Source: Notospermus geniculatus (taxonomy: Eukaryota > Nemertea > Pilidiophora > Heteronemertea > Lineidae). From it: 64,000 bases of DNA. Below are positions 21,049 to 33,480 of the stretch, piece by piece; positions within the stretch are counted from its first letter, which is position 1, and each line of letters starts with the position of its first letter. Where the stretch lies: assembly GCA_002633025.1 (NCBI GenBank), contig NMRB01002411.1:1-64000 (forward strand), read 5' to 3'. The notes under the pieces were generated by a model. That model had not been told where the DNA came from and ran no database searches. It worked only from the letters and a program-made list of their open reading frames with translations. Made by a program: the position numbers and the translations under genes.

Positions 21049-21173
21049 GACTAGTGGGTTTACCCTGATTGTCAATTGCATGCTTGCATTGTAATGTACA
21101 GAGGGTCATCCATAATGTAGTGACACTTCCCAAACAAAAGAACAAGGAACTTAATTGCCAATAGGTGGCAGCA

Positions 21174-21281
21174 CAGGCCTTGTGTTTTGAGGTGAGTGAA
21201 AAACTGCTCGCCTCAGAACAATAGAAAATTCTATTGTTCTCAGGCGAGTAGTTTTTTACTGGCCTCAAAACACAAGGCCTG
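21174..21281. mobile_element. CAGGCCT-ended palindromic foldback (family F1)
   Basis: Starts CAGGCCTTGTGTTTTGAGG, ends with its reverse complement, centre CAATAGAAAATTCTATTG. Flanked by GCAGCA duplications at 21168-21173 and 21282-21287. The stem between ends and core differs in sequence from the copies at 2961 and 42872. Confidence 0.88.
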
Positions 21282-21306
21282 GCAGCACTGTACAACATTC
21301 CAGCAG

Positions 21307-21450
21307 GCATGGATCCAGAGGGGGACACACGCCTCCCCTTTCGACCAACAAATCCGTAAAATTGACCTTGAAATTCTGGAATTTTGTGAAATTTCAATGT
21401 TCCTAGCACAGGGTGCCCCACCTTTTCCCAAATAATCTGGATTCGCCCCT
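21307..21450 (+). mobile_element. Family R MITE, internally deleted
   Basis: Shares GGATCCAGAGGGGGACACAC, CCAACAAATCCGTAAAATTG, TTTCAATGTTCCTAGCACAG and the GGATTCGCCCCT end. It lacks the GGAGCAAATCATTG block. Confidence 0.7.
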
Positions 21451-21909
21451 TAGTCCAGTGATAATTCTGCAGTAGGTCATTCTAGAGTGGCCCTAAATGG
21501 GGGCGCCACTGTGCCCTTTTAACTCCCACGGCACCATCTCTGCGGGAGAATGCTACATTTTAGATTTATCCCTGCAAATTGGAGTCGATCAACAATGTTT
21601 GATCTTTACAAACCCAATAACACTAGCCAAATATTAACAGTATCGATGCGTGGAATATCAGGGTATTCACGTCTTGCATGGTGAAAGATTGAACCGTGAA
21701 ACGCGCAAAATCAGTGTTTTTTCCAATGAAACATAAGGTGTCCATTCTAACATTCAGTTGGTAAAGCTTTAGAAATATTGTTCAGGTAAATGTGACGTAA
21801 ACATCATGGATGACCCTCTTTTCTCCTCCATCAAGACAACTAGACACATCACATCCAGGACAGACAGTGAGAGGCAACTCAACAACTTGACCAAATCCAC
21901 TTTTAATGC

Positions 21910-21938
21910 AATTGGGGTGGGGTGGGGTGGGGTGGAGG
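21910..21938. repeat. (GGGGT)n microsatellite
   Basis: Four GGGGT units followed by GGAGGGTGGG on the plus strand; G-run spacing would permit a G-quadruplex. Confidence 0.8.
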
Positions 21939-22039
21939 GTGGGCCATTCACCTCTCAGAACAAGTTTCAGAACTGGCCGGTTTACTTGTCAGGGAGAGGA
22001 GGGAAATAGCTGAGAAAACTGGCCGAGCTGGTACTTATA

Positions 22040-22281
22040 GACCGTTCTCAAATTGACGTAAATGACAAAGATCTGCGCACTTCCGCCGAAATTTCAACCA
22101 CAACCTCGGTCTGAAACTGAATGACGTAAGACAGACAACCGCACGACAGTGACGTTGAAGACGTTGCGTCAAGACTCGACCATTGCTGAATCATGGATTG
22201 CGTCACGTCAGCCGGATTCAGATCAAGATCCTGGTTGAGATTTCGGTGGAAGAGCGCAGATCTGCGAATTGGAGAATGGTC
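22040..22281. mobile_element. TA-flanked foldback MITE (family K: GACCGTTCTCAAATTGACG), copy 1
   Basis: Flanked by TA on both sides. Left GACCGTTCTCAAATTGACG..TCTGCGCACTTCCGCCGAAA mirrors right TTTCGGTGGAAG..GCGCAGATCTGCGAATTGG with GAGAATGGTC at the end. Copies at 45572, 50404 and 62325. Interior holds TGACGTT and GCGTCACGTCA. Confidence 0.85.
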
Positions 22282-22667
22282 TATTCTGAGAAGTGTTATG
22301 GCAGAATCACCACTCACACTCAAATGCATTCAGTTTTCAGTTTGGCTACATTCTGCTTTCTGCCTTAGCCGTTTATTTCAAATATTTTTTACGTTCTAAT
22401 GGCTAACTCAAAGACGGCATAATTTTCACAATTACCCACAACACCCCTGCAAAATCACCACCTATTAAATGTACTCGGTACTAACATGGCTAACATGACT
22501 AACGGCTGACATTTCCCCATTGTGAGTGAAACCGTGAATTTTTGGTAACACTCAAATCGCCACCCAAGTCAAGCAGTGACATGACAACTGAGGCAATGAA
22601 AATCTATTAAGCTAAGTTTGAAAAGATTATAAAAAGTTTCTTATAGTAATATCAACTCCTCCCCTCC

Positions 22668-22865
22668 CCAGGTTTGAGCAGACAATATCTTCTCTCAGTT
22701 TTCTATAAAAGCCTCGGAAAAAAATTGGAAAAATTTTGAAGAAACATTCTTCATATGATTCACAGGAACAACATTTGTTCAAATAATCTCAATCAATACC
22801 ATAGGATGTGAGAAAACTTGGACAGAAGATGCCGTCTGCTGGACTCTGGGGGCAGACGAGTGAAG
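22668..22865. repeat. Dispersed repeat, partner of 10690-10905
   Basis: Same landmarks as the 10.7-kb copy, ending GCCGTCTGCTGGACTCTGGG. Confidence 0.75.
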
Positions 22866-23502
22866 ATACAAGAGAGAGGAATAGACATGAAAGACTGGAA
22901 TTTGGCCAAATGGTTGAATCATAAGAACATGAGGTACAAGTAGAGTTGAGGTACATTTGTGGTCATCACTTTCTTAACCTGATCAAATGCTGTCCGGACA
23001 GAAAAAAGCAGAAAATTTGACTAGAAAAAATTTGAAAATTCGAAAAAATTCTAATTTATATCATCATTTACATCAAAAACTATCTCTCTAAATGACCCTG
23101 AAAGTTGCTTCCATCTGAAAGCGACAGTGGTTATCGTTGCAACTTTTGAGGTTTTGGAATTTGCGCAAAAAATGACGGAGAAATATCTGAGGTTTTCGGT
23201 CGCATCTTGGAGAGACTCTGTATAGATACGCTGGACATCCTTCAATATAACGACAGTTTCTCATTCATATCACCAAACACCAAAGTGATGTGCACAGGAA
23301 TGAAAAGTTTTGAAAATTTTGACACAAAACACGATATTTAAGAATGATTTTCATCTCAATGTCCCCTAACCATCCATCTATTGCTCCCTGCATTTTTTTA
23401 ATTATTCTGACATATCTGGACAATAGTTTGACAGATATCTGGCTGTTGTCCAAAAGATGCCTTAAATGACAAAATCTGAGATAAACTGCAGATACCTGGC
23501 CA

Positions 23503-23738
23503 GGGGCGTAGATAGTGGGGGAAGGGGAGCAAATAGGGACAAAGCAAATTTTTCCTCCAAAAGGTCATTTCCCCTCTTCAAGCCAGTTATTGTGGTGTCA
23601 GATGTGGGGAAAATGCATCTGAGATGATGTAGATTTTCAGTTTTTTTCTGGGGGAGGACCCCAGACCCCCCTCCGACTTCGCCCTCCTGACTCAATCAAT
23701 TTTGCCCCCTAGGCCATAAAAGCTAGCTACGCCCCTGC
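23503..23738. mobile_element. TIR element with CAGGGGCGTAG ends
   Basis: CCAGGGGCGTAGATAG at the left and AGCTAGCTACGCCCCTGCTG at the right form short inverted repeats. Interior has the CCCCAGACCCCCCTC word. A short nonautonomous DNA element is likely. Confidence 0.55.
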
Positions 23739-24257
23739 TGACAGATGCCTTCATGAAAGACGTCTGGACAATACTTGAAAGATATCATTTCAAGATATCT
23801 GACAAGATATCTGACAGATATCACATCACATTTTGTCGACATACAATGAATTGCCAACAATACATTTCAATCCACATCAAAAAACCCATCAAACACTCAT
23901 CATTTTCATTCAGTTCAAATACTGGTCATCTTGATGTAAAACAATGGACTACCGGTACGTGCTTACCCTGTTCAAATCAAAGACAGGGGGTGTGCCAGAA
24001 CCGTACCCATACCTGATACAGAGGACAAATCACTATAGTTTTGAATTATTTGTATCATCATTTTTATCACATGAAGTTGAAGCCTCGGTTTCAAGCTAAA
24101 CCAACAGTTCACGCCAACTACCAGGTGCTACGTGCAATATAGGTGGCAGCACTGTTGAAGCGGAAGAGTTTTTTAGAGCGGCTATTGGATCTTTAAATGA
24201 AATCATTACAGTTACAGGAGAACCAGTTAATATTTTATTTCAGTTTGTCATTTCCAG

Positions 24258-24426
24258 GTGCGGATCCAAGAGGGGGCACACCCGGCGCATGCCCCCCCTT
24301 TCGGCCAACAAATCTGTAAAACTGACTGTGAAATTGTGTTGGAGCAAATCATTGAAATTCACCACAGATTTCAATGTTTCTAGCACAGTGCGCCCCCTCT
24401 TTTCCGAAATTGTGGATCCGCCCCTG
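24258..24426 (+). mobile_element. Family R MITE
   Basis: Full-length copy: GTGCGGATCCAAGAGGGGGC at the left, GTGGATCCGCCCCTGA at the right, with all shared inner blocks. The middle lost a few bases next to GGAGCAAATCATTG. Confidence 0.8.
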
Positions 24427-24625
24427 ATTTTGTCAGGTATTATCACTCGGCGCCACCACTGCATGAATGTGGCAAAATCTCGTGTTCTTTCCTACGCCAA
24501 TATGAACAAAGGATTTTCTGCTAATAATTCATGCTGGTATAAATGGGCATGTTGTGTTTAAACAACCAGTTATAAATTTCTCATTTGCTGGTTTCTAACC
24601 AAGGCATCAAAACTACTCCTGGAGA

Positions 24626-24703
24626 GAAAGGCACACATGTTCACATCAAAACCGGATTCCAGAACATTTTGTTCAATCCGGTTTCAGTGTGAACGTGCCT
24701 TAA
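24626..24703. repeat. Short foldback (AAGGCAC..ACCGGATT)
   Basis: Left AAGGCACACATGTTCACATC..AACCGGATT mirrors right AATCCGGTTTCAGTGTGAAC..GTGCCTT around a short loop. A half-related sequence occurs near 7316 (AAAGGTGCGTCCACACTAAA). Confidence 0.65.
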
Positions 24704-25485
24704 CTCTAACCGTATAGCATCCGGTATAAATGCATGTAGTAACATCCTGACTAGCATTTTCTAATGAGAAGTGATGAAATATCGTAGACTAGTTGTGAAT
24801 GAGCACGGTGTGAACACCGGATTTGAAGTTATGGCCCAAAAAATTATCGGGAGAAACACGCCCTGATGTGAACCATCAGCAAAAACGAAGACACTTCTCA
24901 AATTGTGACTAATGCAACCGTAAAATTAGAATCAAGACATACTTGTCTTCTAGCATAATGTCATAAACAATACCATCAACTCTCTTGAATGAAAAAAACT
25001 GTGAAAAATTAGTTTTGAACCAAAAAATAGTAAAGCAATCAACCTTCCAAGGACTGAGGTGGACGAAGAGAGCAGCAGCTTCCTAAATGGCATCTGGTAG
25101 GCATCGACTGTTAGATATAAGGGCGAGCTTCTTTATCAGGGTTCAAAGTTCATGACAATTTGTTCTAAAATGCGACCTGGATTTTGCTCTGTGCGACAAA
25201 AAAATTGATGCCCTAATGCATTTTGTATTGTGTGTGACTTGATTTTTTGGCCTGTTCGACCAAAATCAGCTTTTTCAGAATATGAACTTTGATCCCTGTT
25301 TATTGTTAGGCCTATCCATTTTAAAAAACACCGACCACAACAATGGGCACGGTTTTCAGATTTCACGCAAGGCCACATGCCATGTCACTCAAACAAGTCA
25401 TCAAACTGGAATCCAGCGAGCATTTCACGAATACCCGGCTGTGGATTCTCGCAGTTTTTGCAATTTGGGAATTAGGTCGAGTCCT

Positions 25486-25605
25486 GGGTCCATATTCAAC
25501 TACCGGTACCGGTACTTAAGTCTAAGTGTGACACTTATCTTTTGTTCAACACAAAAGATAAGTATCACACTTCGACTTAAGTAGTTTTATGAATATGATG
25601 GACCC
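25486..25605. mobile_element. Family F2 hairpin
   Basis: GGGTCCATATTCAAC..CTTAAGTCTAAGTGTGACAC, loop TTTTGTTCAACACAAAAG, then the mirror arm. A CCGGTACCGGTA stretch is inserted in the left arm. Confidence 0.8.
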
Positions 25606-26964
25606 AGGTGCTTTAAGGGTTAAAATCCACCCAGCTTTCAGCATTTTGTCAAGGACGCCAACATGCCGAAAGTGCCATTTATATCCGACTGCGCGAATGT
25701 ACAAGACAGAGGAGGATGGATGTGTCACTTTCATAAAGCCGTGCATCCCTCCATATCTGATATCACATCCTACGCGACTTCATCTGACCAATCAGAAGCC
25801 GCCTCTCATCTTCGGTACACCTCAGTCGTCGAAAGTCTAATATCTCGGGTACACGGTTTTGTATTACATACAAACCATAGAAATAAATATAAACACAAAT
25901 AAAATATTACAATAGATAAAAATTTTCAAACGATCGAATCCATCAATAAATGCGTAGGTCTCCACCGGCTAGGAGGGTGATTTGGGATTAAATGCCACAT
26001 ACCACAAGCACCAAAGTTTGCATCGTTCAACAAATCAGTAGCAATCCTCCGCACAAGAAATTTTGAACATTTTGATGCCTTTTTCACTGTTTTTGATATT
26101 CCAAACAAAACCATCGAAATGTTTTCTTTCATCAAGGAATTTACAACAGCTCACTTTGATGCCTTTCATATTTGGTCACAAATGAAACGATTCCAAGGAT
26201 TCTTAGATTTACAGGAAAAAAATGCCAAAAATCATCAAGTCTATCAAGTCTGCCTAAATCATCAAGTATGCCTAATATCATCAAGTATGCCTAATATCAT
26301 ATTGCTTTTCTTCCTTTCAGCACGCTTCCTAAAACCATCCATTGCTTTGAGCAACAAATCAGATATGTTTTTTAATAACAAAGCGTACAGGTAGGCCTAG
26401 TCTGTTATTCTTCAGGATCAAGGGCTCATTTTTTATCAAGTCTGTCTCCCTCGAGGAATCAAAGATAGGCCTAAATGACCATCAGAAGAAGGCCAAGATT
26501 TGGGGCGTTGGTAGGAATACAGTCCAACTCGTCCCTTTGCCAACACGGCCAATGGCCAACGATAAACCCTAAGAATTTCCTTGAAGGCCAAGATTTGGAA
26601 GAGTGGGTAGCCCTGACAACCAGCCCCAAATAAATCTCCTTGAATGTCAAGATTTGGAGACAGGCAAGCTAGGGTTAGGCCTGATGGCAATCTCAGGAGG
26701 GTAAGAGGACAATTCCCTGGCACAATTTGGCCTATAGGACAATTCGTCCTACAGGACATTTCGTCCCAGGACATTATGTCCCGGGACAGTTCATCCCCAA
26801 GGACAATTCACCAGGAGTAATTTCTTGAAGGCCAAGATTTGGGGAGTGAATTTCCCAATAAATTTTTGATCCGTTACGAAAAGCAAAAGAGTTTGTATGA
26901 ACATAATCATCAGGTGTCCATCACTGGAAGTTACATCTCGACTTTAAGCACCCGTAATTACACA

Positions 26965-27076
26965 CATCCTTCAACAGTGGAGGTTTTTACCTCACTCCTC
27001 CTCTTCACCCACTCACACAACTTTGCCTGCGAGTGTATGAAGAGGAACGAGACCAAAGCCCTGCTATGGGAGGATG
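26965..27076. repeat. Foldback element family H, copy 2
   Basis: CATCCTTCAACAGTGGAGG at the left and CTGCTATGGGAGGATG at the right, with GAAGAGGAACGAGACCAAAG inside, as at 12299 and 51330. Confidence 0.75.
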
Positions 27077-27644
27077 TGTATGCTCGAAGATGTTTTTTTC
27101 AAATTTTGTCTATACTCTCCACTACCACTACAACAGTGAACACATGGCGTATTACACCCAGGAAGCATACACACCTGTGCGGATGAAACACGTAATTACC
27201 GAGTCCCATTGTCCCAAAACACAAGAGAATCATTGTTATTTTGGTTGTTATCCGGTGAGCGCAGACATACATCTCCTCTTCCAGGCACTAGAGGAGCCAC
27301 TTGTAAGGAAATCGATCGCTCCTCGCCACCTGTTGTCACCACAGGCACGTAAATGTTGGAAAATGCGGGCATGGATTGTTCAACGCGAGGTGCAATGCTA
27401 GCACAGCAACAGGTCCTTCAACGAACACAATTTCCTCAAGTGTGCGATGAGAGGTTTTGCAAATAAATCGTGTACATATGAAATGGTTGCATAAATATCA
27501 GATATTNCCCCCCCCCCTTGCGTGATGATATTATGGGCTATAAAAGCCAATCACTAAGTATTCAGACTTGGAGTAACTCCATGGATCAGAAGAACTCTTT
27601 ACCACTGTCATCACGGGAATGTCAATGTAGAAGGAACAGACATA

Positions 27645-27858
27645 CCAGGGGCGATCCTGGATTTTTTTGCAGGGGGTCTGAGGATTGTGGCAAATTATGA
27701 AAAGCACTGAAGGTGTGCCTTGGTATGGGGTCTGGGGACCTCCAATAGAAAATATCGGAATCAAGATGCACTGATACGCGATTCCTCACCAATCCTGAAG
27801 AAAATTTTGGTAACGATATCAGGGGGGTCTGGACCCCCGCCCCGATCCACGCTTGCAT
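27645..27858. repeat. GGGTCTGG-rich repeat of the GGGGCGATCC type
   Basis: Begins CAGGGGCGATCCTGG and ends GATCCACGCTTGCATCC, with GGGGGTCTGGACCCCCGCCC inside. The GATCC-bearing inverted ends resemble the elements at 23503 and 61524. Reading frames across it are not supported. Confidence 0.45.
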
Positions 27859-28618
27859 CCGTACTTAGAGAACGCAAGCAAGAACTGTTCTGAATGTTGA
27901 TGACTCAGACGCCAGCCTGTTTATTTGGTAATTAAAATCTGTCTCATGTCTCCGCAGTCTAAATTACAAAACAAGTACCCTCAGATATTGATGCCGTACA
28001 GACGAAGTTCAACTGGAAACAGAATTTTCAGAGTTTATGCACCGAGCCCCATGCAAAGACACTAGTTTTTTCTAGATATTTTCTCAATCTTTTGTGAATA
28101 CATGTACTTCCTGAAATACATCTGTAGCTTTCATTGAATGTGCAATTTACACATGCACTTCGGTGAAATAAACAAGTGTGAATATAGCCATTCATAAATA
28201 TTACTTGGCACTTTATTTGTTTATTGCGATCTGCAGACATATCTACTAAGGCCAATAATTACTAACAGTAAGGGCACTCAGCATCGTCTACAAAGGCGGG
28301 GTCAATACTGCGTCGTAAAACCCCAATTTATGTAAACTACTGCCTGTATGCATTGCATGTGAATGAGGGTAGCACCGTGGAGTGTTCATTCCGGGAGACA
28401 GACTTGAGCACAATATGAGAGGTCTGAGCAAACATGGTTGCAAAGTGGCAATTTGTGGTATACTATGTTCCTTGAATTGAAGAACAGGGGACTAAACCAG
28501 GGTTTCGCGTCATGCCATTTGGGACACATTTTTTGTACTGCAACAAGGAGTGAGACATGTCGATTGCATCGAACCCCTTGCAGCTTATGGCATGGCTTAT
28601 CTGCTGGCCATGGAAGAT

Positions 28619-28705
28619 TTCCTTTATGGCCTAGTGGTTGGCGCATTGGCCCTCAGCTAGAAGCTAGAACGATCACTACCTGGATGGGTGACCAGCACGT
28701 GTAAT
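28619..28705 (+). repeat. tRNA-derived SINE head (family S2)
   Basis: TTTATGGCCTAGTGGTTGGC, an A-box-like tRNA head, then GCATTGGCC and GATCACTACCTGGATGGGTG. It shares these with minus-strand copies at 7436, 33395 and 47105. It does not close into an intact tRNA cloverleaf. Confidence 0.6.
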
Positions 28706-29406
28706 ACAGTCCATGCTCGTTATACCACCCCTCGCTACCGCCACAGACAATTGACTTCCTCGGTTGAAGGCACTTCACCATTGCCAACAATACCCTCGCT
28801 ATATCGCCACTGGTGGTACATACATTTGAGAGGAAGGAACATACATTTGAGAGGAAGGACAATCCTAAACCCTCTTGAAGAAGGAAATGGGATGTCAGAC
28901 AGCCGAACGTCAAATTCTCTCAGGATTTTCATTGCTTTACGGCCGGTGCTCTGTTGGACTCTACCACCGGCTTCCTTATTCCCAATGATACATACAGAAT
29001 TTGAAATTGGCGTCAGTGAATTCACACAGGTAAACAAGTGCAATGTAATTCCCAAATTGGGTAACAAAATAACTATAATCATAAACCGTGCTATTTTGGT
29101 CATAAGAAACCAATATTTATCTCAACATGCCTCCTGCGTAGCATCGCCTCAAGACTGCCTCAGTAATACTAGTAAACAATACAGTACATTTACTTGAAGT
29201 ACGCCGTCGAGACTGTGTATCGTATGCATGACGTTTACAGGGTACGCAATCGTGTTTATTCTTATTGCCGTCTGAAGGAGTTTGAAATCATTCGCGAGAA
29301 TTATTATTGCCGCGAATTATGATTGATGAAATTCAAGAGGGTGGTAAAATTGCACAGTAAGCTATCAGTTTGTCTAAGCAGTGTTACTCAGTGCATTAAA
29401 GACATG

Positions 29407-29796
29407 TCAGGGTTTCTGCCAGGATTTTTTTCCAGGGTACGACCTGTAAGGAGGGGGGGGGGGGAGAAAAAAAAATTTCAAAAAAATTCCAAAAAAAAAA
29501 AAAATTTTTTTGTTAATAATGGCCTCCAGAGTCATTTTTTGCACTCCAAAATGCAAAATTAGTCTTCCTTCGGCATGAAAGTTGCATTTGAAATGTAAAA
29601 AATTTAAGAAAAACATTACTGAAGTGATTTTTTCAGGGTACTATATCGTACCCTCAGATTTCTTTTGATAAATGAAAAGGCAATTTCCAGAGTGTTTGCG
29701 AATTTTCGACCCCAACCGGGGTCTTCTTCAGGCTGGAACTCAGATTTCTTTAGGGTACTATATTTGTACCCAAAGTACCCTCTGGCGGGGACCCTG
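29407..29796. mobile_element. CAGGGTTTCTGCCAG element (family G), longer copy
   Basis: Left TCAGGGTTTCTGCCAGG and right CCCTCTGGCGGGGACCCTG. Inside are two further GGGTACTATAT..GTACCC repeats, a TTCGACCCCAACCGGGGTC word and an A-rich run next to a G-run. Confidence 0.7.
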
Positions 29797-29924
29797 CATG
29801 TCTGTATTATTTTTCTGTGCTGCCCCATGCATCGACATGTAGCACGGGCAGTCTGGATTTCAAGTTGGGTGTACTACCCTTTACAGCAGGTTTCATGCAT
29901 AGTTTATGCGTTCATTACGTATGG

Positions 29925-30394
29925 TACTGGCAGGTCACGCGTCTCTTCTGCGTGACGTCCGCGCACCACAGGAGAATGACGTAACGTCTTGCGTGCCTTC
30001 CATGACGGCACACGACGTCCATGGAAGATATGAGGACGGTACGCGCATGACGCTGCATGTGGTACGTGGATGGTGCACGCCCCGCGCAGGCCTTTCTATT
30101 CCCCCAAATTAACGACGTTTAACGTCGGAGCCCAAATTAAGGGCACCCAAATTTGAGTCTTGTTTTACATTAAATGGGAATCTCAGATGCCTGGAAATGG
30201 TGTCTTTTATCCTCTATTTTCCAACAATTTTCGAAAGAGGGAGGGAACCCCCACCTCGCGTTCCCCCTGATCACGCCTTCGGCGCTCTGATGAGGCCTTT
30301 GGCCCAATACCACCATAAACAGAAATAGCCCAAATTAGGGAATATAAAGGCCTGCACGGCGCAGAAGGGAGGTCAATTGTGCAACGTACTGTAC
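29925..30394. repeat. Composite repeat related to the element at 62308-62821
   Basis: GCATGACGCTGCATGTGGTA and CGTGGATGGTGC match in inverse the 62.6-kb sequence, and GGGAGGTCAATTGTGCAACG then TACTGTAC near 30375 matches its terminal repeat. The intervening CTTCGGCGCTCTGATGAGGC tract is not shared. Confidence 0.45.
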
Positions 30395-30403
30395 TTGTGC
30401 CTT

Positions 30404-30500
30404 TGCAACGGCAAGTAAAGACCCCATCCAAGTGAAGAACACGAGTAGCTTGAGATGGCCTTTTTGGTACTTACCAGGGCCAATAGCGGCTTCGGCCCTG
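30404..30500. repeat. SINE S1 tail fragment
   Basis: Shares GACCCCATCCAAGTGAAGAA, GAGTAGCTTGAGATGGCC and the CAGGGCCAATA-TTCGGCCCTG word with the SINE copies at 32148, 36080 and 37618-38125. Confidence 0.65.
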
Positions 30501-31133
30501 ATGTGATGGAAACATTCAAATACAAATATAAATACCATCAACCCTGATATCGGTTTTGTTCTGGTATTCCAACAGCGACTCATCCCGTGCGTGCCACAGT
30601 TCTATATATCCTTACTCATTACCAAGCACCCAATCGAAAGTCGAGTATTAGTTATTTATAGGGACACTTGGGTACAAACTGCAGACTAAATAAGACAAAT
30701 AGCCATTGAGTTATCAAAATCAGGGCGGCGGATGGCGTCAGGATCGTGGACGAAATCATTTTTTGTTTCTCCCAGTGTAGAACTTCACAATGATTGTGTA
30801 TCCGAAGTAAATGACATAAACCGTTGCCATGGCGGCCGTGTAAACACAAGCGTCTGGAGATCGACATCATGTATATTTTGTACGGAAGTCATTTGAACAC
30901 TGTAACAGTGTGTCAGTGTGTCGGCTGTCCAAAACCGAAGTGCCTGGAGGGAACCTGCTCATGAGGGGGTCACCCTCCCCATTACAGGAAGAACAGGTCC
31001 GACCAGTGATCGAACCCACAACCTCCGCGGTGAAAGGTGCTGATGTTTTCACAAAGGCACTCTGGCAGCACATCACACTCGTCATGCAGTGCTAAAAACT
31101 GACTCGGCTTCCGTCAGGGATCCAACTGGGCCC

Positions 31134-31268
31134 AGGGGCAGATCCACAATTTCAGAAAAGAGGGGACACACTGTGGTAGAAACATTGAAATCTGCGGTAA
31201 ATTTCAATGATTTGCTCCAAATTTCAGAATTTCACGGTCGATTTTACAGATTTGTTGGCCGAAAGGGG
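31134..31268 (-). mobile_element. Family R MITE, minus orientation
   Basis: CAGGGGCAGATCCACAATTT, AAAAGAGGGG, GAAACATTGAAATCTGCGG, GATTTGCTCCAAATTTCAG and ACAGATTTGTTGGCCGAAAG are the reverse complement of the plus-oriented copies. The last segment is truncated. Confidence 0.8.
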
Positions 31269-32147
31269 TTTGAAATCTGCAGGAGCTCACAGTTGAGATC
31301 CTCAAGGGCTCGAGGAGAGCTGTTCACACTCGTGAAATTTGACGGTCAGTTACTTCAAGGATGCCGAGGAGCGCAGTCAATCGAGCTCCTCGGAGCAGTT
31401 TTGCGGGTGCTCAGGGGCACAAGCATGATTGCGTCTTACGTGTACGTGAAGCACTGATGTGGCTCGGCACACGATCACTCCGCTTCTGTATACGTCATTT
31501 CTACTTTGTACAGATATTGTCCTGGTTTTACTGTACGGATATCGCCACCTGTCACAGCCGTGTGGAAGATAAACTCTTATCAAGGTAACAGCTGCCAGTA
31601 TAGACTACTTACAAAAGAAAAGCTTCCTAAATCAATACGTAAAAGTACGAACATTTGTAAGCTTATTATTTCCCGGCATACTATGATAATAATGAATGTT
31701 GAAATTAAAGCTAATTGGGTCATTATATCAACATATTTTGATCCACCAACAGGATTTCATGGCATTTTGATGAATCTGTGATCTCCACAAAGCTTTTTAT
31801 TCGACGAGCAATGATGGAAGGACACAATGAGCAGAACAATTGGAGTCTATTGCTGCTAGAGGCCGCCTGTTCAGTCCTAGAACATCACAAAATTTGACGA
31901 CGTCACAGACGTAAGCCATGGCCTCCATGTCATTATGGATGCCCAGATGACGATGTGGCATGCAATTTTCTTCTCTGAGACATATCACATTTCGAGACGT
32001 TCCAGGACTGCCAACCGGTGATGGCCTCTGACGGCAGTATTTAAAGTTCTCCATTGTCAGTCACTTATTGATAAGTCATATCTCATTCTTCATGGAAAGT
32101 TTTGCATGGGTTTATACTATCCACGTGTACAACAACAGTTTCAGGAG

Positions 32148-32345
32148 CCTCAGTCTAGTGGTTATAACATCTGCTAAACCAGCCGCCGGTCGTGGGTTCA
32201 GATCCCGGGCCATAGGATTAATCATCCCTGGCAGTCTGTCGCATGGGACAGTAAGACCTGGTGCCTTGTGCCTTTTGCCATTGCAAGGCCAAGTAAAAGA
32301 CCCCATCCAAGTGAGGAACATGAGTCTCTTGCGATGGCCACTAAA
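32148..32345 (+). mobile_element. tRNA-derived SINE (family S1), plus orientation
   Basis: An A-box-like AGTCTAGTGGTTATAACA and a B-box GGTTCAGATCC form an internal Pol III promoter. They are followed by a conserved body: CTGTCGCATGGGACAGTAAG, CCTTGTGCC, AGACCCCATCCAAGTGAGGA and CGATGGCC. The tRNA-like head does not fold into an intact tRNA (no anticodon arm of proper length), so it is a SINE. Confidence 0.75.
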
Positions 32346-33121
32346 TCGGCAATTTGGATTGTTGCTTACCTCACTGCTAAGGTGAAGACCAATGACACCA
32401 ATAGTTTTCTATTCTATGGGCGAGTTTGCCCCTAGAAAGCCTACGTGCACAAGAAAACCTGTAGACGAGGAGGGCACCTTCAATCTCCATCTATCACGAC
32501 TTGGCCACCAGCATGGAAGACATATTACCAGACAGTCGTTTTGGCTGCCTCTAGCCAATTACAGGCAGAATGCCCGACCACAGTAGCTCTAATCCGTTTC
32601 TAAAGGTCAAACCTGACTGATATTTCAGCACATTAAGTCCAGACCGCAGCCAGGGTGCTGGCAAAACTGGTTTAACGCAAGTGCATTTTCATCCATCATG
32701 ATTACGGAACCAGTTAATTTGATGCAAACACAATACTAATTCGGTTACAAATCTCGGGGCCATGGAAACATTTCATGATAAAAAGTGTTACACCAAACAG
32801 AGCATCTTTATGGAATAGTATTTGTGGCACTTTCACGAATACCATTTGATTAGGCGTGTGCCCCAGAGAACGCCGGGATTGATTCACCACGGCGTTGGGT
32901 CATATGAATAGCCTACTGAAATAGGGGGATCAATCTCTTGTATTTGCTCTGCATACATACAGACCGAGGTACGTAGGAGTGCACATCAATACGAAGAGTC
33001 AAGCGCCAGACAGAGCTTCTGACGCCAGGCTGGTTTCTTGTAAAACAATCCAAAACCAACTACGCCCCCAGCAACTGCAACACATGTGTCGAATCCTGAA
33101 AGGAGCACCTTTCAAGCATTC

Positions 33122-33252
33122 CCTACTCTTTGGCCCGTATTCTAAAACGTTCCTTAACATTAAGGTCGACCTTAAGTCTATTGTAAAACCATCGAGAACA
33201 ATAGATTTAAGGTGGACCTTAATGTTAAGGAACGTTCTAAAATACGGCCCTT
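33122..33252. repeat. Foldback hairpin (GGCCCGTATTCTAAAACG arms)
   Basis: GGCCCGTATTCTAAAACGTTCC..AAGGTCGACCTTAAGTCTATTG mirrors CAATAGATTTAAGGTGGACC..GGAACGTTCTAAAATACGGCC around a ~17-base loop. The loop-side CTATTG..CAATAG resembles the F1 core, and the outer end resembles F2. Confidence 0.8.
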
Positions 33253-33257
33253 TATAC

Positions 33258-33385
33258 TGTATGCCCCATCCTGAGAACATCAGAGGTTCTTAGCGCTCCC
33301 TGACCCTCTGTCAAAGCACACAAAACGTTTGTGCTTGACGAAGGCACCAAGCGCCAAGAACCTCTGATGTTCTCAGGACAGCATG
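33258..33385. repeat. Inverted-repeat element, relative of 11840-11997
   Basis: CCTGAGAACATCAGAGGTTC then TTAGCGCTCC mirrors GCGCCAAGAACCTCTGATGT then TCTCAGG around an AAAACGTTTGTGC centre. Confidence 0.75.
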
Positions 33386-33394
33386 CCCTGGTCA

Positions 33395-33480
33395 CCCAAC
33401 CAACTCACGACCATGCTCAACGTCATTGCAAACTATCAGTTCAGAGGGCAACGCGCCAACCACTCAGCCAAACAGGAACA
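33395..33480 (-). repeat. SINE S2 fragment, minus
   Basis: GGTCACCCAACCAACTCACG, CCAACGCGCCAACCACT and CCAAACAGG are the inverse of the S2 head. Confidence 0.55.

Noticed and set aside
32160-32220. Possible tRNA gene (A-box and B-box present)
   Set aside because: The sequence does not close into a tRNA cloverleaf and the body is shared with other copies, so it is a SINE head. The same applies at 28619 and 38838.
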